64,000 bases of DNA from Roseiarcus sp963836695 (GTDB taxonomy: Bacteria > Pseudomonadota > Alphaproteobacteria > Rhizobiales > Beijerinckiaceae). The stretch is taken from positions 124,001-188,000 of the forward strand of contig CAWIKX010000013.1 of assembly GCA_963836695.1 (NCBI GenBank), read 5' to 3'. The notes beneath the pieces are model-generated. The model had not been told where the DNA came from, made no database searches, and saw only the letters and a program-made list of their open reading frames with translations. Shown piece after piece: positions 46,704 through 54,768 of the stretch. Numbering within the stretch: position 1 is the stretch's first letter; every line of letters starts with the position of its first letter. The position numbers were made by a program, and so were the translations under genes.

Positions 46704-47654
46704 ATGAACGAGGGGCGCAAGCCGCGAATCGCGGTCGTCGGGAGCAATATGGTGGACCTTGTCACCTATGTGGATCGGATGCCGATCAAGGGTGAGACCG
46801 TCGAGGCGCCAAGTTTTGAAATGGGGCACGGCGGCAAAGGGGCCAATCAGGCTGTGGCCGCCGCCAAGCTGGGCGCCTCGGTCGTGATGGTCACCGCTGT
46901 CGGCGACGACATGTTCGCCGACGCCACCATCAGTAATCTCGAAAAGGTCGGGATCGACACGAGCCATGTCCGGCGGGTGAAGGGAAAGCCCAGCGGCGTT
47001 GCCCCAATCATGGTCGAGCCGTCGGGGGAGAACTCGATCCTGATCGTTAAGGGAGCGAACGCCGATCTTTCCCCAGCGGACATCGATCGGGCGGCGGAGG
47101 TTTTGAAGACCTGCGATCTCATCCTTATGCAGCTCGAGGTTCCGCTCGAAACCGTCTATGCGGCCATCACCTTCGGCAAGCGTCACGGCGTGAAGACGGT
47201 TCTCAACCCGGCCCCGGCGACAGCAGCGCTCGACGTCGATCGCATCCGCGATGTGACATTCTTCATCCCCAACGAAACCGAGCTGGCGATCCTGACCGGC
47301 ATGCCTGTCGATACGGAGCCGAGCATCGTGACGGCTGCTCGAAGCCTGCTCGACAAGGGTATCGGGACCGTCATCGTGACGTTGGGCTCGCGCGGCGCGC
47401 TCCTCGCAACGCCGACGAACGCGCAAAAAATTGAGCCGGTCGCGGTGAAAGCCGTCGACACGACGGGCGCCGGCGACGCCTTCGTGGGGAGTTTTGCGCG
47501 TTTCTATGCGGACGGCGTCCCTCTCGATGCGGCTTTGAAGCAGGCGGCGCGCTATGCCGCGGATTCCGTCACCCGGCGCGGCACCCAGAAAGCCTACGCG
47601 TCCGCGGATGAATTCGAGGCGTTTTGCGAAACTTTGGCCGGGCCGATCGGGTAG
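46704..47654 (+). CDS. Ribokinase-family (PfkB) sugar kinase
   Basis: The 316-residue protein has both PfkB signatures: GGKGANQAVAAAKLGA at the N-terminus and DTTGAGDAFVGSFA with the catalytic aspartate at the C-terminus, plus FIPNETELAILTG. Similarity to ribokinase is strong, but PfkB kinases vary in substrate. The ATG at 46704 was chosen over an upstream in-frame ATG at 46653. It is divergent from importer 4 and upstream of the hexulose-phosphate synthase pair, so it may phosphorylate a hexulose-type sugar. Confidence 0.85.
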   Translation: MNEGRKPRIAVVGSNMVDLVTYVDRMPIKGETVEAPSFEMGHGGKGANQAVAAAKLGASVVMVTAVGDDMFADATISNLEKVGIDTSHVRRVKGKPSGVAPIMVEPSGENSILIVKGANADLSPADIDRAAEVLKTCDLILMQLEVPLETVYAAITFGKRHGVKTVLNPAPATAALDVDRIRDVTFFIPNETELAILTGMPVDTEPSIVTAARSLLDKGIGTVIVTLGSRGALLATPTNAQKIEPVAVKAVDTTGAGDAFVGSFARFYADGVPLDAALKQAARYAADSVTRRGTQKAYASADEFEAFCETLAGPIG

Positions 47655-47742
47655 CCGTCAAGCCTTATTGCAACAGTGTGGCGAACCTTTTAACGCTGTC
47701 TAACCGACAGCCGAATGTGCTGTCCGAGGGAGGAAGCGCTCG

Positions 47743-48402
47743 TTGTTGCTTCAGGTTGCGATCGACACGCCGGAGAGCCTCAGCGTCGCCGCGCAGGTGC
47801 GAGGTGTCGCCGACATCATCGAGATCGGCACCCCGCTTCTCAAACGCTTTGGCATTGGCGCGATCTCGACGGCGCGCGAGCTTTGTCCGGATACTCCCAT
47901 TCTCGCCGACACCAAGACCGTGGACGCGGGCGACCTTGAAGCCGAGATGGTGCTCGGGGCAGGGGCGCGGCTGATGACGGTTCTTTCCTCGACCTCGGCC
48001 CACACCCACGCCGCAGTTGGAAAGGTCGCGGCGCGCTTCGGAGCTTTTGTCGTCGTCGACACCATCACCGAGTCTGGAAAGCCGGAGCTCTTGCCCGCGG
48101 GCGCAACCTTTCCGGAGAGCTTCGCCTATGTCGGCGTTCATTCTCCAACCGACGTCCGAGTGGCCGGCGACCGATCCACCGCGCATATCGACGCAGTTTC
48201 GGCTATACGCCGCCGAGGCTTCCGCGTCGCCCTTGCCGGTGGATTAGGGCCGGAGACCCTTGACGCGGTGCTGGAGGTCGAGCCCGAGATCGTGATCATC
48301 GGGAGCGCCATAACCGGCGCGGACGATCCCAGAAGGGTTGCTAAATGGATCAAGGACCGATTGCGCAATCCGGGGCGTGGCTGGCCGTCGGACGCGAGAT
48401 AG
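47743..48402 (+). CDS. 3-Hexulose-6-phosphate synthase-like (HxlA/KGPDC family)
   Basis: The 219-residue OMP-decarboxylase-fold barrel has IEIGTPLLKRFG, the catalytic ADTKTVDAGD (DxKxxD), VVDTITESG, and the phosphate site ALAGGLGPET with IVIIGSAITGADDP. HPS condenses formaldehyde with ribulose 5-phosphate (or the reverse); the related KGPDC decarboxylates 3-keto-L-gulonate 6-phosphate. The following 6-phospho-3-hexuloisomerase favours HPS. The start is TTG with GGGAGGAAG upstream. Confidence 0.78.
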   Translation: MLLQVAIDTPESLSVAAQVRGVADIIEIGTPLLKRFGIGAISTARELCPDTPILADTKTVDAGDLEAEMVLGAGARLMTVLSSTSAHTHAAVGKVAARFGAFVVVDTITESGKPELLPAGATFPESFAYVGVHSPTDVRVAGDRSTAHIDAVSAIRRRGFRVALAGGLGPETLDAVLEVEPEIVIIGSAITGADDPRRVAKWIKDRLRNPGRGWPSDAR

Positions 48403-48893
48403 CGGAAACGCTCGAGCGGGTGGACGTTCACGCGTTCCAGCTTTTCGTCGAGGTCTTCCGGGATGAGCGGCGGCGCTGGTTCTTCTCGGGCCAGGGCCGT
48501 TCCGGGCTCGTGGCGGAAATGGCCGCGATGCGGTTCATGCATATGAATCGCTCGGCGCATTTTGTCGGCGAAGCGACCGCTCCATCAATCCGGGCGGGGG
48601 ACCGGCTCCTCCTCGTGTCCGGCTCCGGAGCCACGCCGGTCACCATCCACTTCGCTCGCATAGCGAAAGACGAAGGGGCGGCGATTGCCTTGATCACCCG
48701 GGAGCCAGAGAGCGCGCTGGCGAAACTCGCCAACTCAGTCCTTCAAGTTCCCATCGAGGCGACGCAGCAGTTCGGCGGCAGCTTGTTTGAGCAGACGAGC
48801 CTCATTCTGCTCGACGCGATCGTGCTCGAACTGATGCGCGCCGTTCCCGATCCGCACAAGCTGATGCTTGGCCGCCACACGAACTTGCAATAG
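48345..48893 (+). CDS. 6-Phospho-3-hexuloisomerase-like SIS-domain protein (HxlB)
   Basis: The 182-residue protein is a single SIS domain: WFFSGQGRSGLVAEMAAMRFMHM, then VGEATAPSI, LLVSGSGATP and ALITREPESALAKLAN, closely following the 6-phospho-3-hexuloisomerase pattern. It overlaps the synthase gene by 58 bp; ATG 48345 has AGAAGGG upstream. It interconverts 3-hexulose 6-phosphate and fructose 6-phosphate. With the synthase it completes the ribulose monophosphate reaction pair. Confidence 0.8.
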   Translation: MDQGPIAQSGAWLAVGREIAETLERVDVHAFQLFVEVFRDERRRWFFSGQGRSGLVAEMAAMRFMHMNRSAHFVGEATAPSIRAGDRLLLVSGSGATPVTIHFARIAKDEGAAIALITREPESALAKLANSVLQVPIEATQQFGGSLFEQTSLILLDAIVLELMRAVPDPHKLMLGRHTNLQ

Positions 48894-48921
48894 CGGCCGT
48901 CGGCCCGTCGCACGCCTCGCT

Positions 48922-51006
48922 TCAGCTTTGGACGGCCGCGAGGTCCAGCCCTCGCTTGCGAAACAGCGCCTCGGGCGAAGGGCCTCGACCGCGAAAGGAG
49001 CGATAAGCCTCGTCATAGTCTCGGCTGCCGCCGGCTGAATAAACGAAGTCGTTGAGCCGTCGGGCGACTTCGGAATCGAAGATGTCGCCGCGCTCTTCGA
49101 ACGCCTCGAAGCCGTCGGCGTCGAGGACTTCGGACCATAGATAGCTGTAATAGGCCGCCGAATAGCCGCCCGAGAAAATATGCTGGAAATGCGGCGTGCG
49201 GTGCCGCATGCCGATAGCGTCGGGCATGCCGATCCGCTCGAGCTCCTTGCGCTCGAACGCGACGACGTCGACCTCGTCGGGCGATGGATCGAGATGCAGC
49301 TTCAGGTCGACCAGCGCGGAGGCGGTGTATTCCACTGTCGCCCAGCCCTGATTGAACCGGCGCGCGGTCATCAGCTTGTCGACAAGCGCCTCCGGCATCG
49401 GTTCGCCGGTCTTATAGTGGAGCGCGAAGCGGCGCAGCATTTCGGGCTGTTGAATCCAATGCTCGAAAAGTTGCGATGGAAACTCGACAAAGTCGCCGGC
49501 GACGTGCGTTCCGGAAATGCGCGGGTACGTCACGTCCGACAGAAGCCCATGCAAAGCGTGGCCGAATTCATGGAAGAGGGTGCGCGCTTCGTCCACGCTC
49601 AACAGGCTAGGCTCGCCCTCGGCCCCCTTGGCGAAATTCATCACATTGACGACGATCGGCAATTGCGCGCGGTCGAGCTTCTGCTGGCCGCGGAAACTGC
49701 TCATCCAGGCGCCGCTCCGCTTAGACGGCCTCGCGAAATAATCGCCGAGGAACAGCGCTTTCGGCGCGCCATCGCGTCCAGTCACTTCCCATGCGCGAAC
49801 GTCAGGATGATAAAACTTGAGGTCGAAGCGTTCGGCGAAATTCACGCCGAACAGACGGTTCGCGACGTAGAAGGCGGCCTCGATGATGCGGTCGAGCTGC
49901 AGATAGGGCTTGAGCTCGCCCTCGTCGAAATCGAACTCGGCTTTGCGCCGCTTCTCCGAGAGATAGCGCCAATCCCAGGGCGCGAGCTTGAAATTGCCGC
50001 CCTCGCTGACCGCAATCGCCTGCAGCGCCTCTTCGTCTCTGCGCGCTCTGGCGACGCCCGGCGTCCAGACCAACTCGAGCAGATTGAGCGCCGCCTCTGG
50101 CGTTTTCGCCATCGTGTCAGCGAGGCGGTAATGCGCATAAGTCTCGTAGCCCAGTAGCCGAGCGCGCTCGGCTCTCAAGCGCACCATCTCCCCGGCGATC
50201 GCGCGATTGTCGGTCGCTGCGCCATTCTCGCCTCGCGCGGCCCAGGCGCGAAACGCGGTCTCGCGTAAATCACGTCGGGCCGAGAATTGCAGGAAAGGCT
50301 CGACGCTCGATCGTGACAGGGTGACCGCGTACTTGCCGGGATGCCCGCGGTCAGTGGCGCTGCGGGCGGAACTCGCGATGAAGAAATCGGGCAGACCCTC
50401 AAGATCGGGCTCGTCGAGCAGCATAAGCCAGTCTTTTTCATCCCTGAGCACGTGCTGACCGAAATCCGCGGCAAGCGTCGCCAGTCGCTCGGCGATCGCT
50501 GCTAGTCGCGCTTTGGCTTCGGACGGGGCCGCCGCGCCCGCCCGAGTGAAATCGAGGTGATAGCGGTCGAGCACGCGCGCCTGTTCGGTCGACAGCGCGA
50601 GTTTGCCGGCGTCTGCCTTGATCGCGTCGACGCGCGTGAACAAAGCCTCGTTCAGATAGGTCTCGCTGCGATGACGCGCGAGAACAGGCGCGATTTCCCG
50701 CTCGATCGCCTGCAGCTCATCGTTGGTGTGGGCGCCGGTCAGATTGAAGAAAACACCCGCCACTTTGTCCAGGTTACGCCCGCTTCGCTCAAGCGCCTCG
50801 ATCGTATTGGCGAAAGTCGGCGCCGTAGGATCGGCGGCGACCGCGTCGATCTCCGCGCGCGCTTGGGCGAGCGCCGCATCGAACGCCGGCCGGAAATGGT
50901 GAGGCTCGAAGCGATCGAACGGAGGCGCTTCGAATGGCCCGGTCCAGGGTTCGAGAAGCGGGTTCGTGTCTGTCGAGGAATTTGTCACCAAGGGCTCGCG
51001 GCTCAT
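48922..51006 (-). CDS. M3 family metallopeptidase (oligopeptidase A/peptidyl-dipeptidase-like)
   Basis: The 694-residue cytoplasmic protein has the thermolysin-type zinc motif LFHEFGHALHGLL and a downstream glutamate ligand in HVAGDFVEFPSQ. The FSGGYSAAYYSYLWSEVLDADGF segment near the C-terminus binds substrate in the family. It degrades short peptides. Length is normal and it seems to be a single-gene unit; the convergent 3-hexuloisomerase gene ends 28 bp away. Confidence 0.9.
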   Translation of the reverse strand: MSREPLVTNSSTDTNPLLEPWTGPFEAPPFDRFEPHHFRPAFDAALAQARAEIDAVAADPTAPTFANTIEALERSGRNLDKVAGVFFNLTGAHTNDELQAIEREIAPVLARHRSETYLNEALFTRVDAIKADAGKLALSTEQARVLDRYHLDFTRAGAAAPSEAKARLAAIAERLATLAADFGQHVLRDEKDWLMLLDEPDLEGLPDFFIASSARSATDRGHPGKYAVTLSRSSVEPFLQFSARRDLRETAFRAWAARGENGAATDNRAIAGEMVRLRAERARLLGYETYAHYRLADTMAKTPEAALNLLELVWTPGVARARRDEEALQAIAVSEGGNFKLAPWDWRYLSEKRRKAEFDFDEGELKPYLQLDRIIEAAFYVANRLFGVNFAERFDLKFYHPDVRAWEVTGRDGAPKALFLGDYFARPSKRSGAWMSSFRGQQKLDRAQLPIVVNVMNFAKGAEGEPSLLSVDEARTLFHEFGHALHGLLSDVTYPRISGTHVAGDFVEFPSQLFEHWIQQPEMLRRFALHYKTGEPMPEALVDKLMTARRFNQGWATVEYTASALVDLKLHLDPSPDEVDVVAFERKELERIGMPDAIGMRHRTPHFQHIFSGGYSAAYYSYLWSEVLDADGFEAFEERGDIFDSEVARRLNDFVYSAGGSRDYDEAYRSFRGRGPSPEALFRKRGLDLAAVQS

Positions 51007-51090
51007 GCCCCATCAGCTAGGAGGTTGAGCCGCGATGCGCAAGCCACCGGGGCGCTAGAACATAGCCCTTCAGATCGGCACGGGCGCCCG

Positions 51091-51477
51091 CTATTGGCCG
51101 CCCGCCTGGACCTTCTTCACATATTCATCGACCGCGTCGACGACCTTTTCGTCCGGGTGAGCTTTGCAAAAGACGATGACTTCGTGGATCCCCTGTTTGG
51201 CGCGAGCGACGTTAATGGAATGTCGCTTCATGTGGCCGTTCCACCAGCCGCTGTACCACGCGCCGAGAAAGTCAGCGTCCTCCTGAAAAGTGCCCGCGAG
51301 CTGCGCGCAGGTCAGCGCCCGCACGTTGAGATAGCCTTTGTCGTCCATGTAGGTCTTCAATTCGACTTGGGCTTGCGATGCCGAAACGGACGCGATCAGT
51401 CCGGCGGCCGCGATGAGCGCTAGACGCAAATCGATCCGACCGAGCCTTGCCGAGAGCCTTGTGCTTGAGGCGACCAT
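51091..51477 (-). CDS. HdeA/HdeB-like periplasmic protein (copy 1)
   Basis: The 128-residue product from ATG 51477 has a long N-terminal signal region ending near ASQAQVE, then a mature part with two cysteines (LTCAQLAG and VIVFCKAHP) that would form the single disulfide of HdeA-like acid-stress chaperones. AGAGAGAAG precedes the start; an in-frame start further upstream would only add a polar leader. A paralogue lies immediately upstream. Confidence 0.75.
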   Translation of the reverse strand: MVASSTRLSARLGRIDLRLALIAAAGLIASVSASQAQVELKTYMDDKGYLNVRALTCAQLAGTFQEDADFLGAWYSGWWNGHMKRHSINVARAKQGIHEVIVFCKAHPDEKVVDAVDEYVKKVQAGGQ

Positions 51478-51559
51478 TGTCTTCTCTCTTTCCGATTTCA
51501 TGAGTTCAACGAGGCGCGCCTTTGGCTGTCCGCGGAGCAGCGAGGCGCGCAAGGCCAAG

Positions 51560-51919
51560 CTATTTCTCGTCGTTGACCTTGATGCCTTGTTCCTTGCGCA
51601 TCTTCTTGATGTTGATGTCCATCGCGGTGATGACCTTCGTCTTCGGATTGGCTTTGCAATAGACGATGACGCGGTGCTCGAGCTCCTTGGCGCGGTCGAC
51701 CTTCAGTTTGCTGTAGCCTGCGAGCCCATTGTACCAGCCGCTATACCAGACGGTCATGAAGTCGGCGTCTTCCTGGAAGGTGTTGGCGAGCTGCGCGCAG
51801 GTCAGCTTCTGGACGTCCAGGTTGCCCTTGGCGTCCGCATACGTGCTGAGCTCGACCTGAGCCTGCGCCGAGCTGACGCCAAACAGCGCCATCGCACAAA
51901 ACGAAATTACGAGTTTCAT
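51560..51919 (-). CDS. HdeA/HdeB-like periplasmic protein (copy 2)
   Basis: The 119-residue protein has a clear signal peptide (cleavage near SSAQAQVE) and the same mature plan as its neighbour: VELSTYADAKGNLDV, LTCAQLANTFQEDADF, WYSGWYNG and VIVYCKANP with two cysteines. The two mature domains are clearly related, implying tandem duplication. HdeA-type proteins hold unfolded periplasmic proteins at low pH. The 168 bp upstream should hold the promoter; no EcfG motif was seen there. Confidence 0.78.
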   Translation of the reverse strand: MKLVISFCAMALFGVSSAQAQVELSTYADAKGNLDVQKLTCAQLANTFQEDADFMTVWYSGWYNGLAGYSKLKVDRAKELEHRVIVYCKANPKTKVITAMDINIKKMRKEQGIKVNDEK

Positions 51920-52087
51920 TCTTTCCCTCCCAACTCAACCGCGGGCGCGCCTGGAGGCGCGAGCGAATATTGGCCACGACCCGTCACATTCAGTCCACAC
52001 TGTTCACGCGAATCTCCCTGGACTGGATCAAACGGCCGGTCAAGCCACCGCCGCGTGACGATCTCTGTTGTCCACCGCCGTCATCCC

Positions 52088-53446
52088 CTAGCCAGCAATC
52101 GTCCGCTCGCCAGCCAGAAGGGCGGAAGGCACAAGGGCGTCGATGAAAGGGGCAGGATCGAAATCCATGATTGGGATTCCGAGTTCGTCGCGAACGAACT
52201 TTCGGCGCGCTTCGGTCCGTTCGGCCACCGCCGGATGGCGGGCTTTCAGTTCGGCGCGCAGCTGGGCTTCGGCGAAGACGATTCCGTCCTCGCAATTGAG
52301 AGCGCATCCGTCCCGCATCGGGGTCGGAATGATGTCGACTTGAAACGGCATGCCCGATGCGATGCGTTCGGGAGAGCCCGGCCGGATCGGCGTATGAATC
52401 CATTCGTCGTGGCCGGTGAGGTGGCCGGGATTGAGGGCAGGCCGCAGGCCGCCGCGCGCGAGCGCCTCCGTGACCGCCGCAAACACGGCGTCACCGGCGA
52501 CGCCGATGTCCGCGGCCTCGTACCAGGCGATAAGGCCGTCGAAATAAGCGGCTGCTGTCGTCAGGAACGCCTCATCATGGTCGGCGATCAATCCTGCGCG
52601 GGCGGAAAGGCCGCCCCAATAGCCAATTGCGGCCGTGACGCCGTCGCCGTGGCGCAGGATGCGGCCCCCTGCGGAGCGCAGGCCGACCACCGGCTGGTTG
52701 GAGTCGCCGCTCGCAAGCATGACGTGGGTGGAAAGGGCCTCGCCGGAATAGCCCATCGCGCTTGCCGCCTCCATTTCGCTTGAACCCGGACGCGTTCTGG
52801 TCAGGATGCGCCAGACGGCGGCGGAGGCGCGCGCGGCGCCCCATTCGTGCAAGGCGATCTGATCGACGTCGATCGTGGAACGCAGCCCGGTCGTTGGATG
52901 CATGAGGACCGGCGTTGCGTCTTTCAACGCGTCGGCCCCGCCCGTAATCCTGCTCAGCATCGCGACGAGATAGTGGGGAACGAACAGGCCCGGCGCGCCG
53001 TCCTCCCATTCCGCGGGCTCGAAATATTTCCAGCCCACGAGCCCGATCGTCTGGCCGCGGCTCATGCCAGCTTCTTTCAGCACCGAAGCGAGATTGGGCT
53101 TTAGCGACCGATCCTGACCCATAAGACTCAGGCTTTGCGCGAGCGCAATCTCGAGCCCGGGAAGCCCGGCCAGGGGCGCGTACGATTCGCCCTCATTGCC
53201 AACCACGAGCACACGCCGATCTCGCGGGCCAAGCAGCAGCAGCGCCTCCTCGAATCGAGGATCGTAGCCTGAGAGGAAGGCTATATTGGCGAGATGTTCG
53301 CGGTCGGCGTAGACGACCAGCCAATCGCATCCGGCGGCCTCATAGGCGTCGCGGGAGCGCTTCTCATAGGTCGCTAGGGGAATACGTGGCGCTTCGAGCG
53401 GAAGCCCGAAGTCGGGAACCTCGATGTCGCGCAGCGCACTCGGCAT
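52088..53446 (-). CDS. M24 family (creatinase/aminopeptidase P fold) protein, metal ligands not conserved
   Basis: The 452-residue protein has an N-terminal creatinase-like domain (DWLVVYADREHLANIAFLSG) and a C-terminal pita-bread domain (VDQIALHEWGAARAS, GHLTGHDEWIHTP, MPFQVDIIPTP). The region where M24 peptidases have the two metal aspartates reads DGVTAAIGYWGGLSARAG, so those ligands are missing. This points to a creatinase-like non-metal hydrolase or a non-enzymatic member. It is a lone gene divergent from the LIV-type binding protein. Confidence 0.72.
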   Translation of the reverse strand: MPSALRDIEVPDFGLPLEAPRIPLATYEKRSRDAYEAAGCDWLVVYADREHLANIAFLSGYDPRFEEALLLLGPRDRRVLVVGNEGESYAPLAGLPGLEIALAQSLSLMGQDRSLKPNLASVLKEAGMSRGQTIGLVGWKYFEPAEWEDGAPGLFVPHYLVAMLSRITGGADALKDATPVLMHPTTGLRSTIDVDQIALHEWGAARASAAVWRILTRTRPGSSEMEAASAMGYSGEALSTHVMLASGDSNQPVVGLRSAGGRILRHGDGVTAAIGYWGGLSARAGLIADHDEAFLTTAAAYFDGLIAWYEAADIGVAGDAVFAAVTEALARGGLRPALNPGHLTGHDEWIHTPIRPGSPERIASGMPFQVDIIPTPMRDGCALNCEDGIVFAEAQLRAELKARHPAVAERTEARRKFVRDELGIPIMDFDPAPFIDALVPSALLAGERTIAG

Positions 53447-53610
53447 GGAATTCCTTCCCTCGGATCGTTAGGCGGGCCGCCGCCACTCCCTTGTCACCTG
53501 ATAGCCCCTGATGTCCGCAAAGGCGATCTTCAGGCGTCGGCGCCTGAGCCCTCTTGCCCCCGTCGTGGCGCATGCTATTCTAACTTTCAAAATAGCGTTT
53601 GGAGGTTAGT

Positions 53611-54768
53611 ATGATCCGATTGTCCGTCGTCGTCGCCGCCCTTGCCTTGGCGCCGCTCACCGCCACCGCCGGAGATCTCACCGGTCAGGAGATTCGCATC
53701 GGCGTTGCTGGTCCGCTGACGACCCCCTCGGCGACGTTCGGCGTAGAGATGCGCCAGGCGGTCGATCTCGCAATCGACGAGCGGAATGGGGCGGGCGGCC
53801 TTCTCGGCGGAAAGGTCGTGGCGGCGGTAATCGACGATCAGGCGGACGCCGAGAATGGAAAGGCCGCGGCCAAGGCGCTCTGCGATGATCCGCGCGTGCT
53901 CGCTGTCGTCGGCCATGTGAACAGCGGGGTCATGCTTGCGAGTGAGAAGGTTTACGCGGACTGCGGCCTTCCGATCGTGACCCCGATGGCTTCCAATCCG
54001 GCGATTACTGAGCAGGGATTGGCGAATGTCTTCCGGCTCACCAACCGCGACGACCATAAAGGTCCGGCTCTGGCGCGCTGGCTCACGACCAAGATGGGCA
54101 AGAAAGCGGCTGTGGTGGTCGACGACGGCACGCCGTATGGCAAGGGGATCGCCGATCAGTTCTCGAGCGGCTTCGACACCGCTGGGGGCGCCATTGTCAA
54201 GCGTTGGACAGCCAAGGCAGGCCAGACCGATTTCACCGCTGAGCTAGCCGAATTGCCGAAGGATTTCGACGTCATGTTCTTCGGCGGCATCAAGGAGGGC
54301 GCCTACCTGCTCAAGGACATGCGCAAGGCCGGCTTGAACCAGGTGTTCGCTTGTGGCGATGGCTGCTGGAGCGTCGGGGGCTTCATCAAGCCGGCGGAAG
54401 GCGCCGCGACGTCGGGGGAGGGTGTCCGCGTCCTCTCGGCCGCGCCCGCCGTCGGCAAGGTCCCCGGCTCAGCTGAATTCGCCGACCACTACAAGGCCCG
54501 TTTCGGGCCGATCAACAATTACGCTGCGAGCTCCTACGACAGCGCGCGCGTCGTTATGAGCGCAATTGAGGGCGCGGCGAAGAAGAAGGGCGGAACGCCG
54601 GATCGCGCCGAGGTGCTCGCCGCGCTGAAGGACATCAAGTTTCAAGGCGTCGCCTACGCCGCGCCTGAGGCCTTCAACACGAAGGGCGACAATATTGCGG
54701 CTGTCATCTTCGTCAACGATGTTGACGGCGAGCGCTTCCGCGAGATCGACCAAATTGGCGGACGCTAG
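53611..54768 (+). CDS. Branched-chain amino acid-type ABC substrate-binding protein (orphan)
   Basis: The 385-residue protein has a signal peptide (MIRLSVVVAALALAPLTATA) and the Leu/Ile/Val-binding fold (IRIGVAGPLTTPSATFGVEM, AVDLAIDERNGAGGLLGG, VVGHVNSGVMLASEKVY, PMASNPAITEQG). GGAGGTTAGT precedes ATG 53611, preferred to the upstream TTG. No LivHMGF genes are nearby, so it either uses distant permeases or serves as a sensor. It is divergent from the M24-like gene and convergent with the sulfotransferase. Confidence 0.87.
   Translation: MIRLSVVVAALALAPLTATAGDLTGQEIRIGVAGPLTTPSATFGVEMRQAVDLAIDERNGAGGLLGGKVVAAVIDDQADAENGKAAAKALCDDPRVLAVVGHVNSGVMLASEKVYADCGLPIVTPMASNPAITEQGLANVFRLTNRDDHKGPALARWLTTKMGKKAAVVVDDGTPYGKGIADQFSSGFDTAGGAIVKRWTAKAGQTDFTAELAELPKDFDVMFFGGIKEGAYLLKDMRKAGLNQVFACGDGCWSVGGFIKPAEGAATSGEGVRVLSAAPAVGKVPGSAEFADHYKARFGPINNYAASSYDSARVVMSAIEGAAKKKGGTPDRAEVLAALKDIKFQGVAYAAPEAFNTKGDNIAAVIFVNDVDGERFREIDQIGGR

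Noticed and set aside
47743..48893. HPS and PHI as evidence of methanol or methane assimilation by the RuMP cycle
   Set aside because: No methanol or methane oxidation gene is in the window and the pair sits in a sugar operon; the pair alone does not show methylotrophy.
49180..50157. Plus-strand open frame of about 325 codons
   Set aside because: It is antisense to the M3 peptidase with its HEFGH zinc motif; a shadow frame.
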